IMG/VR virus record: IMGVR_UViG_3300044953_000401
Location: 1-31,691 of that record
Reading direction: 5' to 3' (one strand)
DNA: 31,691 nucleotides
Origin: a virus
The translations under genes and the position numbers were made by a program. Positions 1-6,702 of this stretch are shown here, piece after piece. Numbering within the stretch: the first letter of the stretch is position 1; each line of letters starts with the position of its first letter. The notes beneath the pieces are model-generated. The model was not told the origin of the DNA. It searched no databases and saw nothing but the letters and a program-made list of their open reading frames with translations.

Positions 1-2
1 AG

Positions 3-143
3 TTCACCCGGCACAACATCACGGCCGAGCTGCGGAAGAGAATCAAGCGGATGAAGCGCACGGGGCACACCTATGCGGAGATCGCCAAGTTCACCGGCCT
101 GACGCCCAACTGGGTCAGCCGCATCCTACTGGAGAAGGTATGA
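3..143 (+). CDS. C-terminal part of a helix-turn-helix protein (5' end outside window)
   Basis: The reading frame is open from base 3 to a TGA at 141-143, giving 46 residues of a protein whose start lies upstream of the window. The end reads as a helix-turn-helix: a basic helix (KRIKRMKRTG), then YAEIAKFTGLTPNWVSRIL, which has the spacing of a recognition helix of resolvase/Hin or Xre type. The stop overlaps the next start (ATGA at 140-143), so the two genes are probably translationally coupled. A DNA-binding regulator or replication accessory role is inferred from the motif and from its place just before a replication initiator. Too little is visible to name a family. Confidence 0.6.
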   Translation, partial: FTRHNITAELRKRIKRMKRTGHTYAEIAKFTGLTPNWVSRILLEKV

Positions 144-1099
144 CCCAGCAACGTCTCAGCGGCTCGGTCAACCTGGTGCGCGCCCTCGCAGGGCATGACC
201 TTTGGTTTGCCGAGAAGTTCTGCCGGCAGGCCGCGCTGGTGGATTTGCTGCTGCTCGCCAACACCGACGACGCCACCGCGCCGGCCCGGGCCGGAACCAA
301 GGTTGAGGTGCCCCGCGGCGGCGTCGCCTACTCCATCCAGCATCTGGCCCGCCGCTGGCAATGGTCCGATGTGAAGGTGACCGGCTACCTCCGCGAGCTG
401 CAACAGCAGGGCGTCGTCAAGGTCGATTCCACCAGCAACGGCACCGTCATCCGCTTCGTCAACTATGACACCTACAACCCCCGACAAAACAACCAACCCT
501 TAGCAACTGACTTGGCAGGTGGTTTGGCAGCTGGATTGGCAACTGACTTGGCCGGTGAACTGGCAACTGACTTGGCACAGAGTAGGAGTAGGAGTAATTC
601 CAAGGGAGTAGAGGGGGAGTTGGAGGAATCCCCCCTACCCCCCAAGGGGGGCCGGGGCAGCTTCGCCGAGGAACCTTCGTGGGGGGAATTTCTTGGCTAC
701 TGCGAGACCGTCGCGCAGGGGCCGATTCCCGAGGACTTCGCCCGAAGCCGTTTCAGCGACTACGAGAACCGGGCGATGGGCTGGCCGCGCAACTGGCGCC
801 GTGCGATCCTGGCCGACTGGCAAGATCCGCTGAAGCGCGGCGAATGGCAGGCCAAGACCGCCAAGTTCGCCCAGACCACCAGCGGCGCCCCTGCCCCCGC
901 CAAGACCGTGAGCGCGAGCGTTCACGTCATCAGCGAGGCGGCGGCGATCAAGAAGGGCCGCGCCGAGTGCGAAGACATGATGAAAGGTCTCGATGATGGG
1001 AGCTTGTCTGAGGATTTCCGGCGAAAAATGACCGCCGAAGTTGAAGCGCGACGGCGGGAGTTGGACCGGCGGGAGAAAGCGCTGGAGGCGGCGAAATGA
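140..1099 (+). CDS. Phage replisome organizer / replication initiator-like protein
   Basis: This 319-residue protein has an N-terminal winged-helix region (about residues 20-110) laid out like phage replisome organizers. It has a phrase like FAEKFCRQAALVDLLLLAN, a GGVAYSIQHLA helix, a WSDVKVTGYLRELQQQG recognition helix, and a strand ending FVNYDTYN. A low-complexity linker of LA-containing tetrapeptides (about residues 121-146) follows, then a second domain and a basic coiled C-terminus. In this family the N-terminal domain binds the origin and the C-terminal part recruits the helicase. The dnaB-type helicase lies a few hundred bases downstream, which fits. The start at 140 has a good upstream GGAGAAGG and overlaps the preceding stop. 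The linker is encoded by 12-bp direct repeats that may be an internal origin. Function is inferred from fold and neighbours. Confidence 0.7.
   Translation: MTQQRLSGSVNLVRALAGHDLWFAEKFCRQAALVDLLLLANTDDATAPARAGTKVEVPRGGVAYSIQHLARRWQWSDVKVTGYLRELQQQGVVKVDSTSNGTVIRFVNYDTYNPRQNNQPLATDLAGGLAAGLATDLAGELATDLAQSRSRSNSKGVEGELEESPLPPKGGRGSFAEEPSWGEFLGYCETVAQGPIPEDFARSRFSDYENRAMGWPRNWRRAILADWQDPLKRGEWQAKTAKFAQTTSGAPAPAKTVSASVHVISEAAAIKKGRAECEDMMKGLDDGSLSEDFRRKMTAEVEARRRELDRREKALEAAK
502..573 (+). repeat. Six 12-bp direct repeats inside the replication initiator gene
   Basis: Six consecutive 12-base units lie here in perfect phase. Units 1, 4 and 6 share AGCAACTGACTT or GGCAACTGACTT; units 2, 3 and 5 are diverged. 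The 15-mer GGCAACTGACTTGGC is exact at 538-552 and 562-576 and has one mismatch at 502-516. They encode the LATD/LAGG/LAAG linker. In lambda-type phages the origin iterons lie within the initiator gene O, so these could be initiator-binding iterons. No AT-rich stretch follows, which weakens that idea; a purine-rich stretch runs from about 578 to 630 instead. Confidence 0.6.
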
Positions 1100-1315
1100 A
1101 TGAACCCGGAACCGACATGGCACCGCGTGAATCTGGCCACCGTGACGCGCCGCACCGATGCGGAACAGCCGCCCGCCCGCCGCTGGGTGTGGCGCAATGT
1201 GCAGGGGCAACTCCGGCTCCGCTCGCCCCGCGGGCGCGAAGCGGTGTTCCAGCTTGGAAAAAAACGTCGCGGCGCGTGGGTGCGGCGATTGAACGGAAAG
1301 GAGTGTGGTGAATGA
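1100..1315 (+). CDS. Small basic protein of unknown function
   Basis: This 71-residue basic protein is rich in Arg and Trp (for example RRWVWRNVQGQLRLRSPRGR). A second open frame starting at 1096 covers the same bases. I prefer this one because its mix of hydrophobic and charged residues looks like a protein, whereas the 1096 frame gives an Ala/Pro/Arg-rich sequence typical of an out-of-frame shadow. GGAGG at 1084-1088 could serve either start. The gene sits directly behind the initiator stop (TGA 1097-1099) and its end overlaps the start of the methyltransferase remnant. Strong positive charge suggests nucleic-acid binding, but I recognise no family. Confidence 0.5.
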   Translation: MNPEPTWHRVNLATVTRRTDAEQPPARRWVWRNVQGQLRLRSPRGREAVFQLGKKRRGAWVRRLNGKECGE

Positions 1316-1520
1316 GCTGGCATTATTCGCAGGCGCTGGTGGCGGCATACTCGGCGGCAAACTGCTCGGCTGGCGAACCGTTTGCGCCGTCGAGTGGCTA
1401 ATGGGGTGGCCGCTCGGGTGGACCGACTGCGCTGCCTCGGCAACGGACAGGTTCCGGCAGTGGTGCGTCTCGCATGGCATCTCTTGGGAACGAAAGGAAA
1501 CCAATGACCAAGCCCTTTGA
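1308..1520 (+). pseudogene. Internally deleted phage C5 cytosine methyltransferase remnant
   Basis: The first 30 residues (ELALFAGAGGGILGGKLLGW, then RTVCAVEW) match the N-terminal SAM-binding motif I of phage Dcm-like C5 methyltransferases. The next residues (EWLMGWPLGWTDC, then TDRFRQW) match the extreme C-terminus of the same family. Everything between is missing, including the catalytic Pro-Cys motif and the Glu-Asn-Val motif. The join falls at Val-Glu-Trp (bases 1389-1397), a triplet expected at both ends of the deleted segment, so the deletion is in frame and may have used short homology. GTG at 1308 fits the family N-terminus and follows AAAGGAG at 1297-1303; GTG at 1305 is an alternative. 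The frame is intact for 70 codons, but the product cannot be a working methyltransferase. It overlaps the helicase start by 17 bases. Confidence 0.7.
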
Positions 1521-3021
1521 CACCACCAAGCTCGACCGCCTGCCGCCCCATTCGCTGGAGGCGGAGCAGGGCGTGCTGGGCTGCTGCCTGGGCGCACCGC
1601 TGGATTCGCTGCCGCTGGTCATCGAGCGGCTGGGCTTGGGTGGGCTGGCCTTCTACGACCTGCGGCACCGCGGTATCTGGCTGGCCATCGAGGCGCTGAA
1701 TGGCGAGTCCAAACCCGTGGACCTGGTGACCGTGCAGCAGCGCCTGCGCGATTCCGGCGAACTGGAGCACGTGGGCGGGCTGGCCTTCCTGTCGCAGCTC
1801 ATGGACGCCGTGCCCAGCGCGGCCAACCTGCCGAGCTATCTGGAGCTGGTCGCCGAGAAACATCTGCTGCGGCGGATGCTGCAAATCTGTGCGCGCGTCG
1901 CCGCCGAGGCGCACGAGTGCGTGGCGCCGATGGAGCTGGCCAACCGCTTCAGCGCCGAGGTGAGCGACCTGCTGGCGGGCCATTCCCGCGTGGAAGCGCG
2001 GCCGGTTTACGAGGCGTTCCCGGGCGTCATCGACGAGCTGCAATCGTTCCGGCAGGGCAGGAAGCAGATGAAGGGGTTCAGCACCGGCATGAACTACCTG
2101 GACAACATGCTGTGCGGGCTCAAGCCGGCGGAATACATCATCATCGCGGGCCGTCCGGGCGGCGGCAAGACGGCCGTGGCGCTCCAGATCGCGGCGCACG
2201 TCGCGTCGGCCCACGAGACGCCGGTGGGTGTCTTCTCGCTGGAAATGAACCTCGCGGCGCTGGCCTCGCGCATCGTGTTCCAGCAGGCGCAGGTGAACTA
2301 CCAGGCGTATCGCAACGGCTTCCTGAACGATCTCGACGCGGCGCGGCTGACCCGGGCCATGCAGGACTTCAAGCGCCTGCCCTTGCTGGTGGACGAATCG
2401 CCCGGCCTGAGCATCGAGGAGCTGGCCATCCGCGCCCGGCGCATGGTGCGGCAGCACGGGGTGAAGCTGATCGTGATCGACTACCTGCAACTGCTCAACG
2501 GCCACGGCGGCACGCGCTACTACGACATGAACCAGCGCATCTCCGACGTGAGCGACGGGCTCATGGCGCTGAAGAAGGAGCTGAACATCCCCTTCATCGT
2601 GCTGGCGCAGGAGAACGCGAACCGCGAGCGGAGCGAACGCGAGCGCACGCCGATGCTGAGCGACCTGAAGGATTCTCAGAAGCCGGCGCAGGACGCCGAC
2701 ATCGTGATGTTCCTGACGGACGTGGACCTGAGCCGCGCCCGGCGCGACCTGAACAGCGAGGACGAAGTGAAGCGCGCCCTGGCCGAGAAGCGGCTGGCGT
2801 GGATGCAGAGCGCCGCGGTGGCGGCCTTGCCGGGCGACATCCGTGACGACCTGGAAGGCCGGGTGAAGCGGCAGGATCTGTTCATCTGCAAACAGCGCAA
2901 CGGCCCGACCGGTCCGGCGGCGCTGGTCTATGTGAAGCCGTGGATGAGGTTCATCGACGCGCATGTGGAGGACAAGGACGTGGCCGCGGCCCAGCAGGGC
3001 GTGATGGAAACGCCGGAGTGA
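1504..3021 (+). CDS. dnaB: Replicative DNA helicase, DnaB family
   Basis: This 505-residue hexameric 5'-3' helicase would unwind the phage fork. The N-terminal domain opens with the typical LPPHSLEAEQGVLGCCL. The RecA-like domain has Walker A GRPGGGKT at residues 216-223, the glutamate motif FSLEM, Walker B LIVIDYLQLL (Asp about 326), the sensor motif FIVLAQ, and a late motif SDLKDSQKPAQDADIVMFL where many relatives have an E-S-G stretch. Length is normal for a phage DnaB, with an extra charged insert near residues 405-450. An upstream ATG at 1474 would add ten residues, but 1504 is preceded by AAGGAAA and starts where relatives start. No loader (DnaC type) is seen, so loading probably relies on the upstream initiator. 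Confidence 0.93.
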   Translation: MTKPFDTTKLDRLPPHSLEAEQGVLGCCLGAPLDSLPLVIERLGLGGLAFYDLRHRGIWLAIEALNGESKPVDLVTVQQRLRDSGELEHVGGLAFLSQLMDAVPSAANLPSYLELVAEKHLLRRMLQICARVAAEAHECVAPMELANRFSAEVSDLLAGHSRVEARPVYEAFPGVIDELQSFRQGRKQMKGFSTGMNYLDNMLCGLKPAEYIIIAGRPGGGKTAVALQIAAHVASAHETPVGVFSLEMNLAALASRIVFQQAQVNYQAYRNGFLNDLDAARLTRAMQDFKRLPLLVDESPGLSIEELAIRARRMVRQHGVKLIVIDYLQLLNGHGGTRYYDMNQRISDVSDGLMALKKELNIPFIVLAQENANRERSERERTPMLSDLKDSQKPAQDADIVMFLTDVDLSRARRDLNSEDEVKRALAEKRLAWMQSAAVAALPGDIRDDLEGRVKRQDLFICKQRNGPTGPAALVYVKPWMRFIDAHVEDKDVAAAQQGVMETPE

Positions 3022-3028
3022 AGGCGGG

Positions 3029-3060
3029 TGAATTTGGAAGGCAGGAAAACAGGAAGGGAA
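3029..3060 (+). repeat. Repeat arm 1 (plus orientation), left of the methyltransferase gene
   Basis: This is one of five copies of an arm with the core TTGAATTTGGAARGCAGGAA followed by another RRCAGGAA unit. It ends in GGAAGGGAA directly before the ATG at 3063, so it supplies the ribosome binding site of the methyltransferase gene. Its inverted partner lies at 3639-3670; they agree over about 28 bases with two or three mismatches. Confidence 0.8.
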
Positions 3061-3062
3061 AC

Positions 3063-3668
3063 ATGAACAGGGGCGACATTCTCAAACGGCGTCCGGGTCG
3101 CGTTCTCGTGGCGTGCGAATACAGCGGCAGAGTTCGGGACGCATTTGCCCGTCGTGGTTGGGATGCGTGGTCATGTGACCTGCTGCCGAGCGAGATGCCT
3201 GGCAACCACCACCAAGGCGACGTGCGGGAAATCCTGGGCGAAGGCTGGGACATCATGGTGGCGCACCCGCCCTGCACTCATCTGGCGGTGAGCGGTGCGC
3301 GCTGGTTCGCGGCAAAGCAGCGTGAGCAGGCTGAGGCTCTGGACTTCGTGCGGCTGCTTCTGGCCGCGCCGATCCAGCACATCGCGCTGGAAAATCCGGT
3401 GAGCATCATCAGCTCGAAAATCCGAAAGCCTGACCAGGTGATTCAGCCTTGGCAGCACGGCCACGGCGAGACCAAGGCGACTTGCCTGTGGCTCAAGAAT
3501 CTCCCGCTTCTCGCGCCGTCGCAGATCGTGGAAGGCCGCGAGCAACGAATCTGGAAACTGCCGCCGAGTGCGGACCGGTGGAAGGAACGAAGCCGGACGT
3601 TCTCCGGCATAGCCGAGGCGATGGCGAAGCAGTGGACTGCCTTCCTGCCTTCCTGCCTTCCAAATTGA
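3063..3668 (+). CDS. DNA C5-cytosine methyltransferase-like protein
   Basis: This 201-residue protein probably methylates cytosine in DNA using SAM. A Rossmann-like first strand reads RVLVACEYSGRVRDAFARRG, a variant motif I. The stretch DIMVAHPPCTHLAVSG holds HPPCT (residues 68-72), with Cys71 as the candidate catalytic cysteine, and ALENPVS holds Glu110-Asn111-Pro112, like the ENV motif. It is shorter than classical enzymes and lacks an obvious target-recognition domain, as is common in this compact phage family. ATG 3063 is chosen because GGAAGGG lies just upstream and family similarity begins there. The last residues (FLPSCLPN) are encoded by repeat arm 2, so the original stop was probably replaced when the arm arrived. 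The gene sits exactly between inverted arms, suggesting it moved as a cassette. Its target sequence is unknown. Confidence 0.75.
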   Translation: MNRGDILKRRPGRVLVACEYSGRVRDAFARRGWDAWSCDLLPSEMPGNHHQGDVREILGEGWDIMVAHPPCTHLAVSGARWFAAKQREQAEALDFVRLLLAAPIQHIALENPVSIISSKIRKPDQVIQPWQHGHGETKATCLWLKNLPLLAPSQIVEGREQRIWKLPPSADRWKERSRTFSGIAEAMAKQWTAFLPSCLPN

Positions 3669-3670
3669 AT
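3639..3670 (-). repeat. Repeat arm 2 (minus orientation), right of the methyltransferase gene
   Basis: Read on the minus strand this is AATTTGGAAGGCAGGAA followed by further GGCAGGAA units, the inverted partner of arm 1. It contains the last codons and stop (3666-3668) of the methyltransferase gene and ends eight bases before the ATG of the next gene. Arm 4 stands in the same position before its own downstream gene. Confidence 0.8.
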
Positions 3671-3677
3671 CCCAGCC

Positions 3678-3998
3678 ATGAGTGACATTCCGAAACAGCG
3701 GTGGGGCGAGGTGCCCGGTGAGGCTTCGACGGCGAAGTGGCCGGTGCGCGGTGAACTCATCTTCTGGCGCAAGGGCGATGCGGAGCGCGTGGCGGAGTGG
3801 TTGGCGCGGCAGGGATTCAATTCGGAGATCAAGGCGTGGGTGGAGGCGCGGCTGGAGGCCTACGCGGCGCGTTACCCGGAGGAGAAGGAGTGGCGCCTGC
3901 GCGACGAGGCGCGGCTGGACCTGCTCTGCTGGCAACGCCAGTTCAAGGCCGCCCGGCCCGCGCTGGACTGGCTCAGGGAATGGGAGGAGGCGGTGTGA
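3678..3998 (+). CDS. Small acidic-basic helical protein of unknown function
   Basis: This 106-residue protein starts at ATG 3678 just after repeat arm 2. It has a short basic N-terminus (MSDIPKQRWGEVPGE), then long charged helices rich in Ala, Glu, Arg and Trp (AERVAEWLARQGF, WVEARLEAYAARYPEEKEWR). No transmembrane segment or catalytic motif is visible. It precedes the pentamer-repeat tract and belongs to the early/replication block by position. I do not recognise a family. The helical, charged character suits a small DNA-transaction or accessory protein, but that is only a guess. Confidence 0.6.
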   Translation: MSDIPKQRWGEVPGEASTAKWPVRGELIFWRKGDAERVAEWLARQGFNSEIKAWVEARLEAYAARYPEEKEWRLRDEARLDLLCWQRQFKAARPALDWLREWEEAV

Positions 3999-4044
3999 GC
4001 GCGGTCACCCACCCGAAGCAAACCTGAATTTCCCACCGCCTAAA

Positions 4045-4169
4045 AACACAACACGCCACTGCACTTCACGCCACGTCACCTCACAACACTTCACAGCACG
4101 GCATCCAACAGCACCGCACCACACTACACACCACTCCACCTCACGACATAGCACGACACACCACAACAC
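4045..4169 (+). repeat. Tract of 25 phased NNCAC pentamers (leader of the next gene)
   Basis: Twenty-five five-base units run without a phase break; 22 end in CAC and the other three differ from NNCAC by one base (GGCAT, CCAAC, GACAT). The first two bases of each unit vary freely, so this is a degenerate period-5 array, not a simple microsatellite. It ends six bases before the ATG at 4176 and leaves no room for a Shine-Dalgarno sequence. Guanine is scarce, so RNA from it should be unstructured. Bases 3999-4044 before it show no other feature. Confidence 0.9.
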
Positions 4170-4175
4170 ATCGCC

Positions 4176-4745
4176 ATGAAAACTGCAATCATCGCACTGT
4201 CCTCCTGTTCCGCCATGACCCAAAGCCGCAAGCACGACACGCCCAAGACTAGCGACCGCGAGGGGGCCGCGGACTACGAGGCGCGCACCTGGATCAACAA
4301 GGCGCACTTCACCGCTGACGACCGCGTGTTCATCCCCGCCTTCGCCCTCAAGTGTTCGACGGTCGCCGCGGCCCGCTACACCGGCGACACCATCCCCGGC
4401 AAAGGCAAATCCACATGGACCAAGAAACTCCAGTCCGGCCTGCTGATTCCCGACGACGCCGTGACCAACCGCAAGCGGGCCGACATCGTTGCCGTCACCA
4501 TCAACGCCAATGCCGACGGCGTGCGCGGCTCCGGCAAGCGGGTCAGCCGCACCTTCCCCACGCTGACTCAGTGGGAGGCAAAGGTGACCGTCTATGTGCT
4601 CGATGACATCATCACCAAGGACGTGTTGCAGAAGTATTTCACCTACGCCGGCCAGTTCATCGGCGTGGGCCAATACCGCCCCGAGAACGGCGGCACCAAC
4701 GGCCGCTTCAAGGCCACCGTCGAATCGTTCGCAGAAATGTCCTGA
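4176..4745 (+). CDS. Conserved phage protein with C-terminal GVGxxRPENGG motif
   Basis: This is 189 residues from ATG 4176, or 176 from ATG 4215. The body (HFTADDRVFIPAFALKCSTV; then IPGKGKSTWTKK) and the ending (FIGVGQYRPENGGTNGRFKA) match a recurrent phage family of unknown function. That ending, in which a Gly-rich turn leads into a final strand, is its best hallmark. From 4215 the protein begins MTQSRKHDTPK, which looks like family N-termini. From 4176 it gains 13 mostly hydrophobic residues, but that ATG stands directly after the pentamer tract, as in the next gene. Neither start has a Shine-Dalgarno sequence. Position among replication genes suggests a role in DNA metabolism; this is inference. 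Confidence 0.65.
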   Translation: MKTAIIALSSCSAMTQSRKHDTPKTSDREGAADYEARTWINKAHFTADDRVFIPAFALKCSTVAAARYTGDTIPGKGKSTWTKKLQSGLLIPDDAVTNRKRADIVAVTINANADGVRGSGKRVSRTFPTLTQWEAKVTVYVLDDIITKDVLQKYFTYAGQFIGVGQYRPENGGTNGRFKATVESFAEMS

Positions 4746-4750
4746 GTTTC

Positions 4751-4835
4751 ACCACGGCGCATCACCGCATTCCACTGCACACCACGTCACCTCACTGCAC
4801 GCCACAACACATCGCCCCACAACACGACACTTCAT
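4751..4835 (+). repeat. Second NNCAC pentamer tract (17 units)
   Basis: Seventeen phased pentamers lie here, 13 of them NNCAC; the exceptions are GGCGC, CGCAT, ATCGC and TTCAT. The tract stops one base before the ATG at 4837. It shares CACGTCACCTCAC and CACAACACATCGCC with the first tract, so the two are related copies. No Shine-Dalgarno sequence is present. The whole gap between genes (4746-4836) is filled by this array. Confidence 0.85.
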
Positions 4836-4836
4836 C

Positions 4837-5358
4837 ATGGATTCCACCGAGATCAATCCCGCGCCACGCATCGGGCAGGCCAGCGTCGAGGCGCAGTTGC
4901 TGGCCAAGCGCCTGTCCGCGGTGGCGATGGGTGAAACCGTCACCTACGGGGAATTGTCGGACATCATCAAGCGCGACGTGCTGGAGTGCCGCCACATCCT
5001 GGGCACGGCCCGCCGGATTGCCCAGCGCGAGCACGGGGCCATCTTTGATTGCCGCTCCGATCACGCCGGCATCGTGCGCCTGAGCGACGCCGAGATGGCT
5101 GAAATCCCGTCCGCGAAGATCGCCAAGATCAACCGCATCGCCAGCCGGTCGGCGAAGGTGGCCACGCTGGTGGACTGGTCGAAGCTGGAGCCCGCGCAGC
5201 AGGCCAGCCTGTCCGCCACCATGAGCCTGTGCCTGTTCTTGCAGCAGGGAAGTTCCGTGAAATCCGTCGCCGCCATCCAGGCTTCGGCCACCCCGTCGGC
5301 CATCCCGGCCAAGGTGGACATGAAGGGGCTGCTCTCGCTGTTCAGCAAAACACCATGA
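4837..5358 (+). CDS. Phage winged-helix-like protein of unknown function
   Basis: This 173-residue protein starts at the ATG directly after the second pentamer tract. Residues 20-75 (AKRLSAVAMGETVTYGELSD through HILGTARRIAQREHGAIFDC) resemble a winged-helix fold: a helix, a short YGELS helix, a recognition helix, then a wing strand. This arrangement recurs in phage early proteins of unknown role. The C-terminal half has a basic helix (SAKIAKINRIASRSAKVATL) and Ala/Ser-rich helices. Its stop overlaps the next ATG (5355-5358), so the following gene is probably coupled. DNA binding is inferred from the fold; no partner or target can be seen. Confidence 0.65.
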   Translation: MDSTEINPAPRIGQASVEAQLLAKRLSAVAMGETVTYGELSDIIKRDVLECRHILGTARRIAQREHGAIFDCRSDHAGIVRLSDAEMAEIPSAKIAKINRIASRSAKVATLVDWSKLEPAQQASLSATMSLCLFLQQGSSVKSVAAIQASATPSAIPAKVDMKGLLSLFSKTP

Positions 5359-5642
5359 AACCCACGCCCGCCTTCACTATTGACGGCGAACCGGCCAGCG
5401 CGACGCGCATGGCCCCGCGCCACCTCAAGATTCTGGACCTGCTGGGCAAGCTGCCCGATGGCGAACTGCTTACAGGCCGGTCGCTGGCCCAACGCGCCGC
5501 CGTAAAATCGAGCGTCATTCAGGACCTGAGCCACAAATGCCCCGAATCCGCGAAATATCGCGTCCTGGACGGATCAAGGAATCTCTATGGCAACCCCAAA
5601 ACAGTCCAAGAGTTCGCCCGCTGGAAAAGCCTTCCGCATTGA
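5355..5642 (+). CDS. Small winged-helix-like protein
   Basis: This 95-residue protein starts at ATG 5355, overlapping the previous stop by four bases. Residues 20-65 (MAPRHLKILDLLGKLPDGEL, then LTGRSLAQRAAVKSSVIQDL) look like a winged helix with a first helix, a turn and a recognition helix. The end YRVLDGSRNLYGNPKTV reads like the wing and a last strand. It probably works with the preceding winged-helix protein, to which it is coupled. It overlaps the start of the metallophosphoesterase gene by 56 bases in another frame. Function unknown; a small DNA-binding accessory is the likeliest reading. Confidence 0.6.
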   Translation: MKPTPAFTIDGEPASATRMAPRHLKILDLLGKLPDGELLTGRSLAQRAAVKSSVIQDLSHKCPESAKYRVLDGSRNLYGNPKTVQEFARWKSLPH

Positions 5643-6702
5643 CGGCCGCGAGCAGCTTTCCGCTGCCGAGGAGCACCGCCTGCGCGGCGAACTGCGCGCC
5701 GCCCGGCGTGCCCTCGACGAGGCTCTGAGCGCACGGGTGCGCGACGACGTGTTCGACTCTTTTGTGCGCAAATGCCTGCTGAACAAGACGCCCCCGCCGG
5801 CTTGGACCCTCGCCCCCAAACAGCGCAAGCGGCATGAAGTCATCCCCGTCGTCAACGTCAGCGACTGGCACTTCGACGAGAAGGTCTCGCTCGATCAGGT
5901 CCAGGGCCGCAACTGCTACGACCGCGCGACCGCCCTCGCCCGCTGGAAACTCTTCGTTGAGCGCACGATCAAAGTGGCCCGCGGTTACAATACCCAGTTC
6001 AGCTATCCCGGCATCGTCACCAATTGGCTCGGCGACATGTTCAGCGGTTTCATCCACGAGGAACTCGAACAGACCAACGAAGACACCCTCGTCGGCTCGC
6101 TCCTCTATTGGCTCAAGCCCTGCGCCTGGGCCGTGAAGACCCTGGCGGACGAGTTCGGGCAAGTCTGGTTCACCGGCGTCGTCGGTAATCACCCGCGCAT
6201 GTCGCGCAAGCCGCGGGCTAAGTTCCGGGCGCGGGATAACTTTGACTATCTCTTGTATCACCTCATCCGCCACACGCAGGCGGACGACCAGCGGATTCAC
6301 TGGCTGATTTCGGAATCCCAGAAACTTCAGTTCTCCATCTACGACCACCGCTTCATCGCCAGCCACGGCGACGAATGCCGCGGTGGCTCCGGCATCGCCG
6401 GCATGTTGTCGCCCCAGCTCATCGCCATGGCCCGCATGAAGAAGATGTTCGAGTTCGATACGTGGCTGCTCGGCCACTGGCATTACCGCGCCGATTACCG
6501 CGGCATTCGCGTCAACGGCAGCGGCAAGGGCTTTGACGAGTATGCCGCCATCGGGAACTTCGATTTCCAGAAGCCGGTGCAGGACTTCTTCCTGGTGGCC
6601 CCGCAGCACGGGATCATCTCTTCATGGCCGGTCTTCTGTTGGGGCGATGACGAGCCGTGGGTGCAGGAGCGGCAGGTGAATGGACAATTCAACGCACGAT
6701 GA
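5587..6702 (+). CDS. Calcineurin-like metallophosphoesterase (phage nuclease type)
   Basis: This 371-residue protein carries the full metal-binding set of the calcineurin-like superfamily: Asp93-Trp-His95 (VSDWHFDE), Gly149-Asp150 (WLGDMF), Gly200-Asn201-His202 (VVGNHPR), His260-Gly-Asp262 (ASHGDE) and Gly296-His-Trp-His299 (GHWHYRA). These ligands hold two metal ions that cleave phosphodiester bonds. Phage relatives are usually taken to be SbcD/Mre11-like nucleases or phosphatases; no SbcC-like ATPase partner is seen here. The first 60 residues form a charged helix. ATG 5587 is chosen because AAGGAA lies five bases upstream, even though it overlaps the previous gene. The stop overlaps the next ATG (6699-6702). 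A role in recombination or end processing is inferred. Confidence 0.8.
   Translation: MATPKQSKSSPAGKAFRIDGREQLSAAEEHRLRGELRAARRALDEALSARVRDDVFDSFVRKCLLNKTPPPAWTLAPKQRKRHEVIPVVNVSDWHFDEKVSLDQVQGRNCYDRATALARWKLFVERTIKVARGYNTQFSYPGIVTNWLGDMFSGFIHEELEQTNEDTLVGSLLYWLKPCAWAVKTLADEFGQVWFTGVVGNHPRMSRKPRAKFRARDNFDYLLYHLIRHTQADDQRIHWLISESQKLQFSIYDHRFIASHGDECRGGSGIAGMLSPQLIAMARMKKMFEFDTWLLGHWHYRADYRGIRVNGSGKGFDEYAAIGNFDFQKPVQDFFLVAPQHGIISSWPVFCWGDDEPWVQERQVNGQFNAR

Noticed and set aside
639-652. C6-AA-G6 inverted repeat in the initiator gene as a terminator
   Set aside because: It is inside a coding frame, has almost no loop and no U-tract.
1096-1311. Alternative small gene starting at 1096
   Set aside because: Ala/Pro/Arg-rich out-of-frame type sequence; the overlapping frame from 1100 looks more like a protein.
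922-2964. Long minus-strand open frame (680 codons) opposite the initiator and helicase genes
   Set aside because: It is His/Arg/Ala-rich with no recognisable motif and lies opposite the well-supported DnaB gene; long antisense frames are common at this GC content.
4045-4835. CRISPR-like or microsatellite interpretation of the CAC tracts
   Set aside because: There are no long identical repeats or spacers, and the free variation of two bases in each five is not a simple microsatellite.
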